DNA from: Gammaproteobacteria bacterium RIFCSPLOWO2_02_FULL_56_15
GTDB taxonomy: Bacteria; Pseudomonadota; Gammaproteobacteria; Eutrophobiales; Eutrophobiaceae
DNA length: 13,866 bases
Assembly (NCBI GenBank): GCA_001801825.1
Contig: MGYR01000183.1
Coordinates: 712-14,577 of the forward strand
Direction: 5' to 3'
Part shown: piece after piece, positions 1-7,160 of the stretch
How positions within the stretch are numbered: position 1 is the first letter of the stretch
How the letters are laid out: each line of letters starts with the position of its first letter
Made by a program: the position numbers and the translations under genes
The notes under the pieces: model-generated
Told to the model about the DNA's origin: nothing
The model's input: only the letters and a program-made list of their open reading frames with translations
The model's database searches: none

Positions 1-294
1 GGTGCCCCGGCCGGTGGGGGTGAAGATCACATCACCTTTACGCACGGGGTATTGTTCATCGTCGTAGCGCAAGCTGCCTTCACCCTCCAGGATGATGAAC
101 AATTCTTCCTGGGCAAAGTGCAGGTGATAGGGCCAGGCGCATTTGCCGGGCTCCAGTTCCACCAGGCTGCAGCCGCCCTTGCCCATACCCAGCTTTTCAC
201 CGATACGCGCGGTCCTGGCCGCGAATTTCTCACCCCGGCCGAAGGCCTTCAGTTCAACCTCGTCAATATGCACCTTACACGGTTTGTTAGCCAT
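1..294 (-). CDS. Cupin-domain protein, C-terminus cut by window edge
   Basis: The first 98 residues of a small single-domain cupin are visible; the frame stays open to base 1, so the C-terminus lies outside. It starts at ATG 294, five bases after a strong AGGAGG at 300-305. The cupin metal-binding motif 1 is clear: His57-x-His59, Glu63/Glu64 and Gly71, in the stretch from Gly50 to Gly73, followed by a second beta segment with PVRKGDVIFTP typical of these barrels. Such proteins usually bind a divalent metal or a small ligand, and their reactions cannot be read from sequence. The gene follows queG by 22 bp on the same strand, so it is probably the last visible gene of the bcp-phoH-queG unit. 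The substrate is unknown. It could be an enzyme, a sugar-binding protein or a storage-like cupin. The fold is confident, the role is not. Confidence 0.85.
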   Translation of the reverse strand, partial: MANKPCKVHIDEVELKAFGRGEKFAARTARIGEKLGMGKGGCSLVELEPGKCAWPYHLHFAQEELFIILEGEGSLRYDDEQYPVRKGDVIFTPTGRGT

Positions 295-316
295 TGCGCC
301 CTCCTGTGGATTGTCG

Positions 317-1414
317 TCAACTCGAAAACTGCTGCAGGGCCCATTGTACATGTTCGCGCACGAGTTGCGATGCACCGGCCAGCCGCTGTTGCAGCGCCGT
401 CCTGACCTCCGGTGTCCCCGGTCCGTTACCCAGCGCCACCGCCAGGTTTCTGGACCAGCACTCAAAACCGATCCTGTGTATCGAACTGCCTTCCGTCCGG
501 CGCTTGAATTCAGCTTCCGACCAGGCGAAAAGTTCCAGCAGACCGGCGCTGTCCAGTCCGTGCCGGGGACGAAAATCCGCCTCCGCGCTGAGACGGGCGA
601 AGCGATTCCAGGGACAGACCAGTTGGCAGTCATCGCAGCCGAAAACACGGTTGCCGATCAGGGATCGCAGTTGCACCGGGATGGATCCGCGCAACTCGAT
701 GGTCAGGTAGGAAATACAAAGCCGCGCGTCCAGTTGATAGGGGGCGACGATGGCGCCGGTCGGGCAGATGCTCATGCAGCGGGAACAACGGCCACAGTGT
801 GAGCCCTGAAAGGGTTCATCCACCGGCAGATCCAGATTGGTATAGAGTTCCCCCAGAAAGAACCAGGAGCCGGCCCGGGGATGGATGAGGTTGGTATGCT
901 TCCCGATCCAACCCAATCCCGCCTGATTGGCCAGAGGTTTTTCCATCACCGGCGCACTGTCCACGAAAGGCCGGTATACAAATGCCCCGGTATGGTCTTC
1001 GATCCTGGCCGCCAGACGCCGTAACCGGCCTCGGATCAGCCGGTGGTAATCCCGGCCCAGTGCATAGCGGGAAATATAGGCGAGCGCCGGATCGGCCAGC
1101 ACCTCCTCCGCAGCGCGGGCGGCGTCGGTGTGGTAGTCCATCCGCAGGGAAATCACGCGCAGGGTGCCCGCCAGGAGCTCCGCCGGATGACTGCGGCGCC
1201 TGCCATGCCGCGCCATGTAGCTCATCCCCCCGTGCCAGCCTCTGGCCAGCCAGGTTTGCAGGCGCTGTTCCGCCTCCCCGAGATCGATACCGCTGATACC
1301 TGTCTGCTGAAACCCCAACTCCAGCGCCCACTGCCGGATGAGCGACAGAAGTTCAGTGCCCCCTGATGAGATTCGTTCCCGCTCTCGATCCCTGGATGGT
1401 GCTGGAGTATCCAA
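317..1414 (-). CDS. queG: Epoxyqueuosine reductase QueG, TTG start
   Basis: QueG performs the last step of queuosine synthesis: cobalamin-dependent reduction of epoxyqueuosine to queuosine at tRNA position 34, in the cytoplasm. The 365-residue length fits the family. Two [4Fe-4S] clusters are indicated by C207, C210, C213 and C217 (CGRCSRCMSICP) with C233, C260, C263 and C267 (GCDDCQLVCPWN). The conserved Asp152 in VDSAPVMEK matches the proposed proton donor. An N-terminal QWALELGFQQTGIS segment matches other QueG starts, and HEAT-like helices close the protein. No ATG or GTG lies near the N-terminus, and an in-frame TGA (the stop of the upstream gene) lies one codon before TTG 1414, so TTG is the earliest possible start. 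No good ribosome-binding site precedes it. It is the third gene of the bcp unit; in enterics queG instead adjoins nnr and tsaE. Confidence 0.95.
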   Translation of the reverse strand: MDTPAPSRDRERERISSGGTELLSLIRQWALELGFQQTGISGIDLGEAEQRLQTWLARGWHGGMSYMARHGRRRSHPAELLAGTLRVISLRMDYHTDAARAAEEVLADPALAYISRYALGRDYHRLIRGRLRRLAARIEDHTGAFVYRPFVDSAPVMEKPLANQAGLGWIGKHTNLIHPRAGSWFFLGELYTNLDLPVDEPFQGSHCGRCSRCMSICPTGAIVAPYQLDARLCISYLTIELRGSIPVQLRSLIGNRVFGCDDCQLVCPWNRFARLSAEADFRPRHGLDSAGLLELFAWSEAEFKRRTEGSSIHRIGFECWSRNLAVALGNGPGTPEVRTALQQRLAGASQLVREHVQWALQQFSS

Positions 1415-1417
1415 TGG

Positions 1418-2830
1418 TCACAGGATCTCGCTGGCGTAGTCCGCGAGTCGGGAGCGTTCCCCCCGCATCAGGGTGATGTGGCCGCTGTGTTCCCAGTTCC
1501 GGAATCGATCCACCACGTAGGTCAGACCCGAGGTAATCTCGCTGAGATAAGGGGTATCGATCTGGCTGATATTACCCAGGCAGACGATCTTGCTGCCGGG
1601 CCCTGCCCGGGTAATCAGGGTCTTCATCTGCTTTGAGGTCAGGTTCTGGGCCTCGTCAATAATGATATAACGGTTCAGGAAGGTGCGGCCCCGCATGAAA
1701 TTCAGCGAGCGGATCTTGATTCTCTTGTGGAGGAGATCGGCCGTGGCTTCCTTACCCCAATCCCCGTTGGAACTATCGGTTTTGTTCAGTACTTCCAGGT
1801 TATCATGCAGGGCGCCCATCCAGGGTTCCATCTTTTCCTCCTCGGTGCCGGGCAGGAAGCCGATATCCTCACCCACCGGGATGGTCACCCGGGTAATGAT
1901 GATTTCCCTGTACCGCTTGGCCTCCATGGTCTGTTGGAGACCCGCAGCCAGCGCCAGCAGGGTCTTGCCGGTCCCGGCCACGCCCAGTAATGTCACCAGG
2001 TCCACATCCGGATCCATAAGCAGGTTCAGAGCAAAGTTCTGTTCCCGATTGCGCGCCTGTATCCCCCAGACATTGTGGCTGTCCTTGCGATAATCCGTCG
2101 CCAATACCAGTGTGGTTTTGCCCGGCTCGCATTTCGTTACACGGACTTCGAAATTTTCAACCTCCCTGCTGTAGAGACACTGGTTTGGATAGCAGACCGC
2201 TACCGGACTGCCCTGGATCCGGTAGTAGGTCTTGGCGTTTTCCTGCCAGGACTCAAGGTGCTCACTGTGGCCGGACCAGAACCCGTCGGGCAATGCATCC
2301 ATCCCGGTATAGAGCAGGTCGGCATCGTCCATAACCTTGTCGTTGTAGTAATCCTCGGTATGGATGCCGAGTATGCGGGCCTTGATGCGCAGGTTGATGT
2401 CCTTGGAGACCAGGACGATGTCGCGAGCAGGGAATTTCCCCTGCAACGAGAGGATAACAGAGAGGATGGAGTTGTCCGCCTTGCTTCCGGGGAGGGTTCC
2501 GGGGACCGGATCGGTAAGGACTTCCGTCTGCAGAAACAATCTTCCCAGCGGTTGCGGGTCACCGTTGTGCTGCAATTCCAGAGTACCGATGGGTAGGCCC
2601 AGGGCGATGGCTGGTGCATTCCCCTCATCAATAATACGATCGATGAAGCGACTGGCCTGGCGGGCGTTGCGCGCCACCTCAGACAAACCCTTCTTACCCA
2701 TGTCCAGTTCCTCTAGAACCACCATGGGGATGAAGATGTCATGCTCCTGAAATCGATACAGCGCCGTGGCATCGTGCATCAGCACGTTGGTATCCAGTAC
2801 AAACAGGCGCGTGGAGCTTGACGGGGTCAT
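1418..2830 (-). CDS. PIN-PhoH fusion ATPase (PhoH2/YlaK type)
   Basis: This 470-residue protein joins an N-terminal PIN nuclease domain (about 8-155) to a C-terminal PhoH ATPase domain (about 255-465). In the PIN part the acidic metal ligands appear intact: Asp13 in VLDTNVL, Glu40/Glu41, Asp119 and Asp144. The ATPase part has Walker A GVAGTGKT at 283-290 and Walker B IIIDEAQN with Asp392-Glu393. Characterised PhoH2 proteins, mainly mycobacterial, unwind and cut RNA in an ATP-dependent way. Action on RNA here is inferred from the family. It is not the single-domain PhoH/YbeZ found beside ybeY. ATG 2830 lies three bases after the bcp stop (TAAGGAATG), suggesting translational coupling, and its TGA stop is followed in frame by the queG start. 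Names such as ylaK or phoH2 are used for this family; the biological role in this organism is unknown. Confidence 0.93.
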   Translation of the reverse strand: MTPSSSTRLFVLDTNVLMHDATALYRFQEHDIFIPMVVLEELDMGKKGLSEVARNARQASRFIDRIIDEGNAPAIALGLPIGTLELQHNGDPQPLGRLFLQTEVLTDPVPGTLPGSKADNSILSVILSLQGKFPARDIVLVSKDINLRIKARILGIHTEDYYNDKVMDDADLLYTGMDALPDGFWSGHSEHLESWQENAKTYYRIQGSPVAVCYPNQCLYSREVENFEVRVTKCEPGKTTLVLATDYRKDSHNVWGIQARNREQNFALNLLMDPDVDLVTLLGVAGTGKTLLALAAGLQQTMEAKRYREIIITRVTIPVGEDIGFLPGTEEEKMEPWMGALHDNLEVLNKTDSSNGDWGKEATADLLHKRIKIRSLNFMRGRTFLNRYIIIDEAQNLTSKQMKTLITRAGPGSKIVCLGNISQIDTPYLSEITSGLTYVVDRFRNWEHSGHITLMRGERSRLADYASEIL

Positions 2831-2833
2831 TCC

Positions 2834-3316
2834 TTATTGTGCTCCGGACTGCAGTTCCTGAATCGCCTGCAATACTTCCAGGACATGCCCCGCGACCTTG
2901 ACCTTCCGCCATTCGCGTCGTAATACCCCTTTGTCATCTATCAGGAAGGTACTGCGCTCTATACCCCTGACTTGTTTACCGTACATATTTTTCATCCGGA
3001 TGACATCGAACAGGGTACAGAGCCGTTCATCCTCATCCGCGAGCAGGAGAAAAGGCAGTTTGTATTTAGCGGCAAAATTTTCATGGGATTTCAGGCTGTC
3101 CCGGGACACGCCTAACACCACTGTATTCCGGGCATGAAACTTTCGTATCTGGTCACGAAAATCCTGTCCCTCCAGTGTACAGCCTGGGGTGTCGTCCTTC
3201 GGATAAAAATACAACACAACGTATTTTCCTTTCAGGCCGGACAACCTCACTCTGCCTGCGCCGGTTGCAGGAAGTGCGAAGGCGGGAACCTTCTTGCCGA
3301 TGCTCGTCTGCGCCAT
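2834..3316 (-). CDS. bcp: Thiol peroxidase Bcp (peroxiredoxin Q family)
   Basis: Bcp reduces hydrogen peroxide and organic peroxides with thioredoxin-type electron donors in the cytoplasm. The 160-residue length is typical. The peroxidatic cysteine is Cys46 in DDTPGCTLEG, within the Px3TxxC-like active site (Pro39, Thr43, Cys46). The resolving cysteine that many Bcp/PrxQ proteins carry five residues later is absent: residue 51 is Gln. The only other cysteine is Cys100, in ADEDERLCTLF. The enzyme could therefore use Cys100 or an external thiol as the resolving partner. ATG 3316 is preceded by AAGGAG with a rather long spacing of 11 bases; no better start is visible. It is the first gene of a minus-strand unit with the PIN-PhoH gene, queG and the cupin gene. 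A bcp-dapA neighbourhood is common in Gammaproteobacteria, but in E. coli gcvR sits between them and here it does not. Confidence 0.96.
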   Translation of the reverse strand: MAQTSIGKKVPAFALPATGAGRVRLSGLKGKYVVLYFYPKDDTPGCTLEGQDFRDQIRKFHARNTVVLGVSRDSLKSHENFAAKYKLPFLLLADEDERLCTLFDVIRMKNMYGKQVRGIERSTFLIDDKGVLRREWRKVKVAGHVLEVLQAIQELQSGAQ

Positions 3317-3400
3317 GATATGTATTACTCCTTGAGGGTTATCGTTGCCGCCGGTTTTGATGCCTCCGCCGGGCGAGATACCGGTATCGCAAAGATTTCT

Positions 3401-3409
3401 ATAATAACA
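3401..3409 (-). promoter_or_regulatory. Candidate extended -10 promoter for bcp unit
   Basis: On the minus strand, TATTAT (3406-3401) is preceded by TGT (3409-3407). This gives the extended -10 form TGnTATTAT, five of six bases matching the sigma-70 -10 consensus. No good -35 hexamer lies 16-18 bases upstream, which is usual for extended -10 promoters. The predicted start would lie near 3394, about 78 bases before the bcp ATG. The match was found by eye only. Confidence 0.45.
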
Positions 3410-3465
3410 CCCTGTGCCGGGGGTGAAACATTCCTAATTCAGAGACCTGCAGACTATACTTGCAC

Positions 3466-3494
3466 TTGTCATAGCATGGCCATACCAGTAGTAT
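3466..3494 (+). promoter_or_regulatory. Candidate sigma-70 promoter for dapA-bamC
   Basis: TTGTCA (3466-3471, five of six to TTGACA) and TAGTAT (3489-3494, four of six to TATAAT) are separated by exactly 17 bases. Transcription would begin near 3501 and give a leader of about 116 bases before the dapA ATG. It is the best plus-strand promoter match I found in the 300-bp divergent region 3317-3616, which otherwise holds only the bcp promoter candidate and the leader structure. Confidence 0.45.
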
Positions 3495-3500
3495 TGGCAA

Positions 3501-3559
3501 CCTGATCCGACAGGGTGATCGCGGGCCCCGTGATGCAGTTCGGTGTCGCCTGTTTTTTT
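3501..3559 (+). promoter_or_regulatory. Possible structured leader of dapA, ending in T7
   Basis: The predicted dapA leader contains a 7-bp hairpin, one pair being G-T, with a 3-base loop at 3518-3534. CAGG (3511-3514) can pair either with CCTG at 3501-3504 or with CCTG at 3549-3552. The second pairing ends directly at a run of seven T (3553-3559). This resembles an attenuator with alternative pairings, but the outer stems are only 4 bp. I do not recognise a lysine riboswitch. Treat it as a speculative element. Confidence 0.2.
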
Positions 3560-3616
3560 CTCACTGAATGCTGCACGTCGTTATTTTTTCTTATCGCATA
3601 AACCACAGGAAATTGC

Positions 3617-4513
3617 ATGTTTCAAGGCAGTCTTGTCGCACTGGTCACCCCGATGAAAGCCGGGGTCGCACCCGAAACCGCACTCGACCGGGAGGCCATG
3701 ACCCGCCTGGTGGAATTTCATATCGAACAGGGCACGGATGGTATCGTTGCCGTGGGCACGACAGGGGAATCGGCTACCCTCACCCCGGAGGAGCATTGCG
3801 AGGTTATCCGCCAGGTAGTGGAATTGTGCCGGGGTCGCGTACCCGTGATCGCCGGGACCGGATCCAATTCCACTATTGAGGCCATCAGCCTGAGCCGGTG
3901 TGCTAAAGAAGCAGGCGCCGATGCCTGCCTGCTGGTGACGCCCTATTACAATAAACCCACCCAGGAAGGACTCTACCTGCACCACAAGGCGATTGCCGAG
4001 GCAGTCGCTATCCCCCAGATCCTCTATAATGTCCCCGGACGTACCGCCTGCGACATGCTGCCCGACACGGTGGGCCGGCTCTCCCGGATACCGAATATCA
4101 TCGGGATTAAGGAGGCAACCGGTGATCTGGAGAGGCTCAAGCGGATCCGGGAACTATGTCGTGAGGACTTCCGTCTATATAGCGGTGATGACGCCACCGG
4201 GTGTGAGTTTATGCTCCGTGGCGGAAACGGCGTGATATCCGTCACCGCCAACACGGCCCCGGCATCCATGCATGCGATGTGCAGAGCCGCGCTACAGGGT
4301 AATGTCGCAACCGCGCGGGCATTGAACAGCAAGCTGGACTTGCTGCACCGCAACCTCTTCCTGGAGGCGAACCCGATCCCGGTCAAATGGACTGTGCATC
4401 GGCTGGGCTTGATTGAAGCGGGGATCCGGCTTCCACTCACCTGGATGTCCCCTAAATTTGAGAGTGAACTCGAGGCCGCCATGCAGGCGGCCGAACTGTT
4501 ACAGGTAAACTAA
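3617..4513 (+). CDS. dapA: 4-hydroxy-tetrahydrodipicolinate synthase
   Basis: DapA condenses pyruvate with aspartate semialdehyde, the committed step toward diaminopimelate and lysine, feeding peptidoglycan and protein synthesis in the cytoplasm. The 298-residue TIM barrel is close to the E. coli enzyme (292). The Schiff-base lysine is Lys165 in GIKEATGDL. The catalytic triad Thr49 (GTTGESATL, 47-55), Tyr111 and Tyr137 (ILYNVPGRT) and the substrate-binding Arg142 are all present, four positions later than in E. coli. ATG 3617 is preceded by AGGA at a spacing of 6 bases, and MFQGSLVALVTPM matches the family N-terminus. bamC follows after 2 bp, the conserved dapA-bamC pair of Gammaproteobacteria. 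Feedback inhibition by lysine is common in the family but is not judged here. Confidence 0.98.
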   Translation: MFQGSLVALVTPMKAGVAPETALDREAMTRLVEFHIEQGTDGIVAVGTTGESATLTPEEHCEVIRQVVELCRGRVPVIAGTGSNSTIEAISLSRCAKEAGADACLLVTPYYNKPTQEGLYLHHKAIAEAVAIPQILYNVPGRTACDMLPDTVGRLSRIPNIIGIKEATGDLERLKRIRELCREDFRLYSGDDATGCEFMLRGGNGVISVTANTAPASMHAMCRAALQGNVATARALNSKLDLLHRNLFLEANPIPVKWTVHRLGLIEAGIRLPLTWMSPKFESELEAAMQAAELLQVN

Positions 4514-4515
4514 TC

Positions 4516-5601
4516 ATGCGTCTTCTTTCTGTTCTTGTACTACTCTGCATCCTGGCAGGATGTTCCTACATCCCCAAACTGGACGAGGTTCTTCCGGACA
4601 AGCGAACCGAATACAAAAAGAGCGAAGCCTTGCCGGAATTGGAGGTGCCTCCGGATCTGACTACTGCCGAGGGCGCAGACGCCATGAGTATTCCAGGTGA
4701 GGCTACCCTGTCGGAATTCAAGCGGCAGCAGGCGGCTCGTGACGATCCCAACGGCAGCCAGGCCATCCAGACCGGAGGGGTTATTGCTCAGGGTGGGATA
4801 GTATCGCCCACCTCAGGCGCTAACTGGCTTGTGGTTCAGGGTGAAACAACCACGGTCTGGGCCAGTCTTGGCCGGTATTTCATCGATCAGGGATACCTGC
4901 TCGACCTGAACGACGCGGAACTGGGCGTGCTGGATACGGACTGGTCACAACCCATACGGGAAAACGGATTCATCTACCGGAACAAGTACAAGGTCTTTTC
5001 CGAACCGGGCCAGACCCCGAGCTCCCTCGTACTCTATATTACCAACTCCCGGCAGGAACAGGTCTTCAACACGAACGGCGCCGAGCAGTGGGTGGACCAG
5101 GGCAACAATCCCGCTGCCGAACAACAACTGGCCGCGGAGCTGGATGTTTTTTTTAACGGCGCCCGACCGGCGCCGGAGCCCGTAGTGACATATAGCCCTA
5201 CCGCATCCGTTGCCTCCGGCGACACACGGACCGCGGAGATCCAGCAAATCGGGGATGGGAGAGAATTGCTCAACCTGCCTGAAGAATTCAGTTTCGCCTG
5301 GCGGCGCACGGAACGAGTCCTGGAGTCCGCCGGGCTGGTCATCAGCAGCATGAATGAGTCAGAAGGAATCTACAGCGTCACGTATTACGAAGGCGGCAAA
5401 CCCGAAAAGAAGAAAGGCTGGATGTCGAAGCTGAAATTCTGGAAAGGAGACGAATCCACCGGATCCGAATTTCAGATCAGCCTGACCGGGGTCGGCAACC
5501 GGACCGAGCTGATCGTACTGGACAGCAGTGGCAACTGGGATAAGAGCGACCAGGCCGCGAGCGTCCTGGAACTGATCCGCAGCTACTACAATCGCTCCTG
5601 A
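4516..5601 (+). CDS. bamC: Outer-membrane assembly lipoprotein BamC
   Basis: BamC (NlpB) is a lipoprotein of the BAM complex, which folds beta-barrel proteins into the outer membrane. A signal peptide with lipobox LAGC ends at Cys16; Ser at +2 fits outer-membrane sorting. The unstructured N-terminal segment that packs on BamD in known structures is well conserved here (SYIPKLDEVLPDKRTEYKKS, from residue 17). Two helix-grip domains follow, at about 100-215 and 245-360, separated by a Pro/Thr/Ser-rich linker near 218-240. The length of 361 residues is slightly above E. coli (344). A charged GGKPEKKKGWMSKLKFWK segment near 295-312 breaks the second domain. The start lies 2 bp after the dapA stop, with only AGG as a weak Shine-Dalgarno, so coupling to dapA is likely. 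The gene converges on der with 21 bp between them and no clear terminator. Confidence 0.95.
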   Translation: MRLLSVLVLLCILAGCSYIPKLDEVLPDKRTEYKKSEALPELEVPPDLTTAEGADAMSIPGEATLSEFKRQQAARDDPNGSQAIQTGGVIAQGGIVSPTSGANWLVVQGETTTVWASLGRYFIDQGYLLDLNDAELGVLDTDWSQPIRENGFIYRNKYKVFSEPGQTPSSLVLYITNSRQEQVFNTNGAEQWVDQGNNPAAEQQLAAELDVFFNGARPAPEPVVTYSPTASVASGDTRTAEIQQIGDGRELLNLPEEFSFAWRRTERVLESAGLVISSMNESEGIYSVTYYEGGKPEKKKGWMSKLKFWKGDESTGSEFQISLTGVGNRTELIVLDSSGNWDKSDQAASVLELIRSYYNRS

Positions 5602-5622
5602 ACGCCTTCCACCACGCCCCGG

Positions 5623-7023
5623 TCACCGGCCCCGCCCGGTATGCTTCATCATGCGCCTTCGCTTGCTGACCTGCCTCTGCGTCAAATCATTTTTCCGGCC
5701 CTTGAAGGGATTTTCACCGGTTCTGAAGCTCATCAACACCGGTGTGCCTGTCAGTTGTAATCGGTCGCGAAAATAATTGGCCAGATACCTGTGGTAGGAA
5801 TCGGGTAGTTGCATCGTCTGATTGCCATGAATGATGATACGCAGCGGGTTATGGCCCCCGAGATGGGCATAACGGAGCTTGATCCGCCGTCCCCGAACCA
5901 GGGGCGGAGAATGATCGCTCACAGCCTGTTCCAGTACCCCCGTAAGCGTGGAGGACTTGTAGTCGCGGGATTGAACCTTCCGGATCTGTTCAATGCTGGT
6001 AAAGAGTTTGCCGACGCCGGTGCCGTGTCGCGCCGAGATGAAGTGCAGGCAGGCGTAGGATACGAAAGCGAGTTTGCGGTCCAACTGGCTCCTGATCTGC
6101 CGTCTCTGGCTGTTGTCCAGACCATCCCATTTGTTCACCGCGATCACCAGGGATTTGCCCAGTTCGGTCGTCATTCCCAGCAGGGAGAGATCCTGCTCCG
6201 TCACGGCTTCGCTTGCATCCAGAACGAGGATGATGACTGCAGCAGCCTCCACGGCGGCCAGGGTCTTGATGATGCTGAATTTTTCAACCACATCGGTGAC
6301 CCTGGACCTGCGCCGGATCCCGGCAGTATCGATAAGCCGATAATCACGCTCCTGACGCCGGAAGGGAATACTGACACTGTCCCGGGTGGTGCCTGGTTCC
6401 GCCGAGGTCAGCATCCTTTCCTCTCCGAGAATGCGGTTGATCAGGGTTGACTTCCCTACATTCGGGCGGCCGATGAAGGTGATCGGCAAGGCGTCCACCT
6501 CCGCAGGATCGGTATCAACGCGATCCGGAAGATCGCGGCACACCCGATCCATCAGCGCGCCAATCCCGGAACCCCGCTGGGCCGATACGGCTAAGGGCTC
6601 ACCCACGCCCAGTCGATGGAAATCCGCGCATGCTGCATGGGGGTCGAGGCCCTCCACCTTGTTCACGAGGAGATACAATCGGGCACACTGACGTCGCAAT
6701 TCAGCCGCCAGGACTTCATCGGTGGCGTTAATCCCGGCCCGGCCATCCACGATCCAGAACACCGCGTCGGCTTCGGTGGCTGCGAGTACAGACTGCCCGG
6801 AGACCTGTTCTGCTAATGTCCGGTTGACCATATCGGTGTCATGCAGGCCTCCAGTATCTATCAGCAGAAAGTTCCGTCCCGAGTGTTCCAATCTGCCATA
6901 TTGCCGATCCCGTGTTACCCCGGGAGAGTCCAGGACAATTGCATCCCGAGTACCCGTAAGCCAGTTGAACAATGTGGATTTACCGACATTCGTGCGACCC
7001 AGGATGGCAATGGTGACCGTCAT
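5623..7023 (-). CDS. der: Double-GTPase ribosome assembly factor Der (EngA)
   Basis: Der is an essential GTPase for 50S subunit maturation, with two tandem G domains and a C-terminal KH-like domain (about 355-440). Domain 1 has G1 GRTNVGKS (9-16), G2 Thr37, G3 DTGG (56-59) and a G4 that reads NKVE (121-124) instead of NKxD. Domain 2 is canonical: GRPNVGKS (185-192), DTAG (232-235) and NKWD (297-300). Length 466 fits the family, and a basic tail ends the protein. ATG 7023 is the only reasonable start: the frame upstream has no start codon before an in-frame TAG, and the N-terminus matches other Der proteins. No strong Shine-Dalgarno is present. It is the last gene of the minus-strand operon, 137 bp after bamB, as in the yfgM-bamB-der order of many Gammaproteobacteria. 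A short open frame ends in an ATGA overlap with this start. Confidence 0.97.
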   Translation of the reverse strand: MTVTIAILGRTNVGKSTLFNWLTGTRDAIVLDSPGVTRDRQYGRLEHSGRNFLLIDTGGLHDTDMVNRTLAEQVSGQSVLAATEADAVFWIVDGRAGINATDEVLAAELRRQCARLYLLVNKVEGLDPHAACADFHRLGVGEPLAVSAQRGSGIGALMDRVCRDLPDRVDTDPAEVDALPITFIGRPNVGKSTLINRILGEERMLTSAEPGTTRDSVSIPFRRQERDYRLIDTAGIRRRSRVTDVVEKFSIIKTLAAVEAAAVIILVLDASEAVTEQDLSLLGMTTELGKSLVIAVNKWDGLDNSQRRQIRSQLDRKLAFVSYACLHFISARHGTGVGKLFTSIEQIRKVQSRDYKSSTLTGVLEQAVSDHSPPLVRGRRIKLRYAHLGGHNPLRIIIHGNQTMQLPDSYHRYLANYFRDRLQLTGTPVLMSFRTGENPFKGRKNDLTQRQVSKRRRMMKHTGRGR

Positions 7024-7088
7024 GACAGGATTTCCGTTCCCACCATAGGTACTGCGCCAATTGGCTTGGCGATTGGGAGTCGGTTCAT
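7020..7088 (-). CDS. Candidate 22-codon leader ORF overlapping der start
   Basis: An ATG at 7088 opens a 22-residue frame starting MNRLPIAKPIGA. Its TGA stop overlaps the der ATG as ATGA, an arrangement typical of translational coupling. It has a second in-frame ATG at 7046. No Shine-Dalgarno sequence is convincing (only ACAAG nearby), and I recognise no family. It could be a coupling peptide that feeds ribosomes to der, whose own ribosome-binding site is weak, or simply a chance frame in the 137-bp bamB-der spacer. Confidence 0.15.
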   Translation of the reverse strand: MNRLPIAKPIGAVPMVGTEILS

Positions 7089-7160
7089 AACTTGTCTAAT
7101 CCAAAGTGTATCGGTAGTGAATTTTCGGGCGCTTGTCCCGATTGCTGCCGGGGGGTCCGG

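Noticed and set aside
143..802. 219-residue plus-strand open frame across the cupin and queG genes
   Set aside because: It crosses two well-supported minus-strand genes, has Arg/Pro-rich composition and no family likeness.
2075..2596. 173-residue plus-strand open frame inside the PIN-PhoH gene
   Set aside because: Antisense shadow; the PIN and Walker motifs on the other strand are intact.
5145..5155. Run of eight T within bamC, suspected frameshift
   Set aside because: The frame continues unbroken and encodes normal BamC sequence on both sides (DVFFNGARP).
5602..5640. Possible bidirectional terminator between bamC and der (CCGGTCACCGG)
   Set aside because: The arms leave no room for a loop of normal size and no T-run follows on either strand.
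7056..7065. Palindrome GCCAATTGGC between bamB and der
   Set aside because: Only 10 bp, not placed at a recognisable promoter; noted with the leader ORF but not called as an operator.
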